From contig JANYHI010000061.1 in the NCBI GenBank assembly GCA_025359125.1, positions 62,001 through 126,000 of the forward strand: 64,000 nucleotides of DNA, in the 5' to 3' direction. Position numbers and translations under genes: made by a program. Below, one piece after another: positions 61,749 through 64,000 of this stretch (positions are counted from its first letter, which is position 1; every line of letters starts with the position of its first letter). Under the pieces are notes generated by a model, which was not told the origin of the DNA, ran no database searches, and saw only the letters and a list, made by a program, of their open reading frames with translations. The stretch comes from Cytophagales bacterium. Lineage in GTDB: Bacteria > Bacteroidota > Bacteroidia > Cytophagales > Cyclobacteriaceae.

Positions 61749-63149
61749 GTGCTTCGCTTCTTCAGATTTAATGATCCTTATCGCCTTTTGGGTGTGTTAA
61801 TAATATTGATAGTTATAAGCCTACCTTATTTTATCTATCAATTGGATTCAACTATAGCGGAGCTTAGTAGTTTTGTTTTAGGAGAGGCACTGAATAATGA
61901 CCAATCGCTTTATGTTGAGTTAGTAGATGATGTTGCGCCATTAGCCGCCTGGCTTTATGGGTGGGTTGAATGGATCTTTGGCAGATCAATAACCGGATGG
62001 CATATTCTGGCATTCATCATCATTATTTTTCAGGCATCTTATTTTGCTGTTTTGTTGATCTCGAACAAAGCCTATAATGAGAATACATATTTGCCAGCTT
62101 TGATTTTTGGTTTACTAGCTTTTTTTTCGTTCGATATGCTATCGCTTTCACCAGAGTTATTGGCATCTACAATATTATTATTTGCGCTTAATAATCTTTT
62201 TAAAGAAATAGAATTCAGACAGCAGCGAGATGATATTGTATTGAATCTTGGAATTTATTTAGGAGTTGCATCTTTAATTATATTTAGCTTCTCTGTTTTT
62301 TTGGTCGGCACAATTGTACTATTAATTTTATTTACGCGGTTAACTTTTAGAAAGGCGTTATTGGTTTTTTTTGGTTTTTCATTACCACATCTCGTTCTCA
62401 TTATCTGGTACTTTTTCAATGATCAACACCTGTATGTATTTCAGTTTTTTTATGCGCCCAATTTTACTCTGGCAACATTAAAGCTGATAAGTACGCAGTC
62501 GTTGTTAATTATGGGAGCGATACCGCTTGTTTATTTTGTGTTTTCGTTGGTGATGTTAAATCGTGAGGCACATTTTACAAAATATCAATCTCAGCTACTT
62601 CAGGTAATGTTCTTGTGGCTGGTTATTGCGTTTTTTCAGATTATAATAACCCGTGAAAGAACAGCCCACAGCTTTTTTACTTTCCTTCCGCCCTTTGCTT
62701 ATTTTATTAGTCATTATTTACTTCTTATTAGAAGAAAGTGGCTTGCCGAAACAATGCTTTGGGTATTAATTATCGGGCTGGTTACAATGGCTTCTTTGGC
62801 GAAGAGGGGGAAAATTTCATCGGTTAATTATTCGGCTATCTTTCCAGAAATTCCTCAAAGTGAAAAGGAGATTTTCAATAAAGGAATTTTAGTTTTGAAA
62901 AAAGATGATGCAATTTACCAGCAGAATTATCTGGCGGGCTACTTTTTAGACTGGGATTTGTCGCGTGAAATTTTTGAGCATCCGGAATATTTTGAAAACA
63001 TTACACTCATTGAAAGATCTTTTCAAAAAAACGCTCCGCAAATTATTTTGGATGATAGAAATCTCATGAAACCAATTTTTGATCGAGTGCCAAACTGGAA
63101 AGATAAGTATCAACGAAAGGAAAACGTTTATGTAAAAATTAGCAACTGA
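61749..63149 (+). CDS. DUF6427-like multi-pass membrane protein
   Basis: A 466-residue protein with about 10-12 membrane helices and a soluble C-terminal domain (about 365-466). It matches a Bacteroidota family I recall as DUF6427; its role is not known. The start is GTG 61749, since no ATG precedes the first helix and the N-terminus (MLRFFRFNDPYRLL) fits the family. Its last 11 bases overlap the convergent rpiB gene. Confidence 0.85.
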   Translation: MLRFFRFNDPYRLLGVLIILIVISLPYFIYQLDSTIAELSSFVLGEALNNDQSLYVELVDDVAPLAAWLYGWVEWIFGRSITGWHILAFIIIIFQASYFAVLLISNKAYNENTYLPALIFGLLAFFSFDMLSLSPELLASTILLFALNNLFKEIEFRQQRDDIVLNLGIYLGVASLIIFSFSVFLVGTIVLLILFTRLTFRKALLVFFGFSLPHLVLIIWYFFNDQHLYVFQFFYAPNFTLATLKLISTQSLLIMGAIPLVYFVFSLVMLNREAHFTKYQSQLLQVMFLWLVIAFFQIIITRERTAHSFFTFLPPFAYFISHYLLLIRRKWLAETMLWVLIIGLVTMASLAKRGKISSVNYSAIFPEIPQSEKEIFNKGILVLKKDDAIYQQNYLAGYFLDWDLSREIFEHPEYFENITLIERSFQKNAPQIILDDRNLMKPIFDRVPNWKDKYQRKENVYVKISN

Positions 63150-63570
63150 TTTTGTCTACTCTGCGCGCGTGCCTTCCGCCTTCAAAATCAGAGTGTAAGA
63201 ATTTATCAAGAATTTTTTCTGCTAATTCTATATTCACATGCCTCGCAGGAATGCACAATACGTTTGCGTTATTATGGGTGCGAGCAAGTTCTGCCAATTC
63301 TTCTTTCCAGCAAATGGCTGCACGAATGCCTTGATGTTTGTTGGCCGTCATGGCTACTCCATTGGCGCTTCCGCAGATGAGAAGCCCTAGGTCAAACTCA
63401 TTTTTTTCAACAGATGAAGCCACCAGGTGAGCAAAGTCTGGATAATCGGCAGAGTCGGTGCTGTAGGTTCCGTAGTCTTTTACTACGTATCCATTTTTCT
63501 CCAACCAATTTTTTAAATGCTCTTTGTATTCAAAGCCAGCATGATCTGCACCTAAAGCAATTGTTTCCAT
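63139..63570 (-). CDS. rpiB: Ribose-5-phosphate isomerase B
   Basis: A 143-residue RpiB of usual length. Visible catalytic parts are GADHAGFEYK (Asp9, His10), the cysteine base in ICGSANG (Cys66) and ELARTHNNANVL (His99). It interconverts ribose 5-phosphate and ribulose 5-phosphate in the pentose phosphate pathway. It follows tatC by 5 bases and is probably co-transcribed with it. Its 3' end overlaps the convergent membrane protein. Confidence 0.96.
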   Translation of the reverse strand: METIALGADHAGFEYKEHLKNWLEKNGYVVKDYGTYSTDSADYPDFAHLVASSVEKNEFDLGLLICGSANGVAMTANKHQGIRAAICWKEELAELARTHNNANVLCIPARHVNIELAEKILDKFLHSDFEGGRHARRVDKISC

Positions 63571-63575
63571 GTGTT

Positions 63576-64000
63576 TTAATTTTGTTGTTGATCTGCCAGT
63601 AACTCTTCCGCCTCTGCCTTCCGTTTATTTTTTACTACCATAGAAGAAATATAAATGCTGATTTCAAATAGAAAATAGAGAGGCAGAGAAATAACTGTTA
63701 AGCTAAAAGGATCTCCGGAAGGGGTGATTACCGCGCCCAAAATAAGGATGACAACAATTGAATGTTTCCGATATTTTCTCATTAACTCAGGCGTAACAAT
63801 TCCAATCTTAGAAAGAAAATAAATAACCATCGGAAATTGAAAAAGGAGTCCGCAGCCCAGTACTAGGCTTGATATCGTTGAAACATAAGAGGTAATGTCA
63901 AACTCATTTACAATGAGGGGGCTGATAGAATAAGTAGCCAAAAACCAAATCGTGATTGGGCTAAGAATATAATAACCAAAAAGAACACCAGCCATAAATA
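63576..64000 (-). CDS. tatC: Sec-independent translocase TatC, C-terminal part (partial)
   Basis: The frame is open to the window end, so only the last part of the gene is present. The fragment holds the final four of six TatC helices, the conserved FQFPMVIYFLSKIGIV and VILILGAVITPSGDP segments, and a charged, Glu/Lys-rich C-terminal tail. TatC recognises twin-arginine signal peptides and forms the translocation core with TatA. It is upstream of rpiB in the same operon. Confidence 0.93.
   Translation of the reverse strand, partial: FMAGVLFGYYILSPITIWFLATYSISPLIVNEFDITSYVSTISSLVLGCGLLFQFPMVIYFLSKIGIVTPELMRKYRKHSIVVILILGAVITPSGDPFSLTVISLPLYFLFEISIYISSMVVKNKRKAEAEELLADQQQN

Noticed and set aside
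1-64000. IS elements, prophage, integrase, CRISPR array, rRNA or tRNA genes and toxin-antitoxin pairs
   Set aside because: No transposase or integrase motif, no regularly spaced repeats and no tRNA-like folds were found by eye; the only mobile-looking item is the four-helix-bundle unit.

Overview
The window looks like chromosomal DNA of a free-living member of the Bacteroidota, most likely a Cytophagales-type bacterium. The DNA is AT-rich. Secreted proteins carry signal peptides ending in Q after an A/S-rich stretch, and there are many carboxypeptidase-like, OmpA, TonB-receptor and lipoprotein genes. Several families are typical of that phylum (DUF4175, DUF6427-like, TPR-transmembrane-HTH regulators, permeases with a PadR partner). 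The clearest promoter boxes fit the Bacteroidota pattern TAnnTTTG. No phage, IS transposase, CRISPR array, rRNA or tRNA gene was recognised by eye.

Layout. 1-9.3 kb: end of an outer-membrane patatin-like protein, two OmpA-family envelope proteins, a secreted Cys/His/Asp protein, an aldehyde dehydrogenase and a large AsmA-like protein. 9.3-12.6 kb: a minus-strand acyl-CoA operon (acyl-CoA dehydrogenase family protein, APH-type kinase, 3-hydroxyacyl-CoA dehydrogenase). It resembles a split ACAD11 or LvaA/LvaC system for 4-hydroxy acids. 12.7-21.3 kb: TonB receptor with a small partner, a TPR-HTH regulator, an SPFH protein and DNA polymerase IV. 21.3-33.3 kb: a minus-strand block with a TPR protein, an Ig-like lipoprotein, a methyltransferase, mnmG, ybeY, an RsbW-like kinase, DUF4175 and small genes. 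33.4-44.7 kb: a plus-strand block with a MarR regulator, a fadN-fadA-fadE beta-oxidation operon, a hydrolase and two membrane proteins. 44.7-64 kb: a mixed envelope and transport region ending in rbfA, rpiB and tatC.

The most striking signal is a probable replication-origin neighbourhood. Two near-consensus ParB sites (parS) lie between mnmG (gidA) and ybeY. An AT-rich 247-base gap about 4.4 kb away carries an inverted pair of DnaA-box-like TTATCAACA sequences. Hand-sampled base skew on the two sides of this gap differs in the direction expected for an origin.

Other points of interest are: (i) a four-helix-bundle gene with complementary ends inserted between fadA and fadE, with an ORF-less short relative between fadN and fadA; (ii) a YciI-family gene split by a run of ten A, whose missing C-terminal half is intact in the next frame; (iii) several short intergenic repeats and inverted repeats between co-directional genes; (iv) the kinase plus acyl-CoA dehydrogenase pair. 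All family assignments come from reading the sequence and recalled family knowledge; no database search was run.
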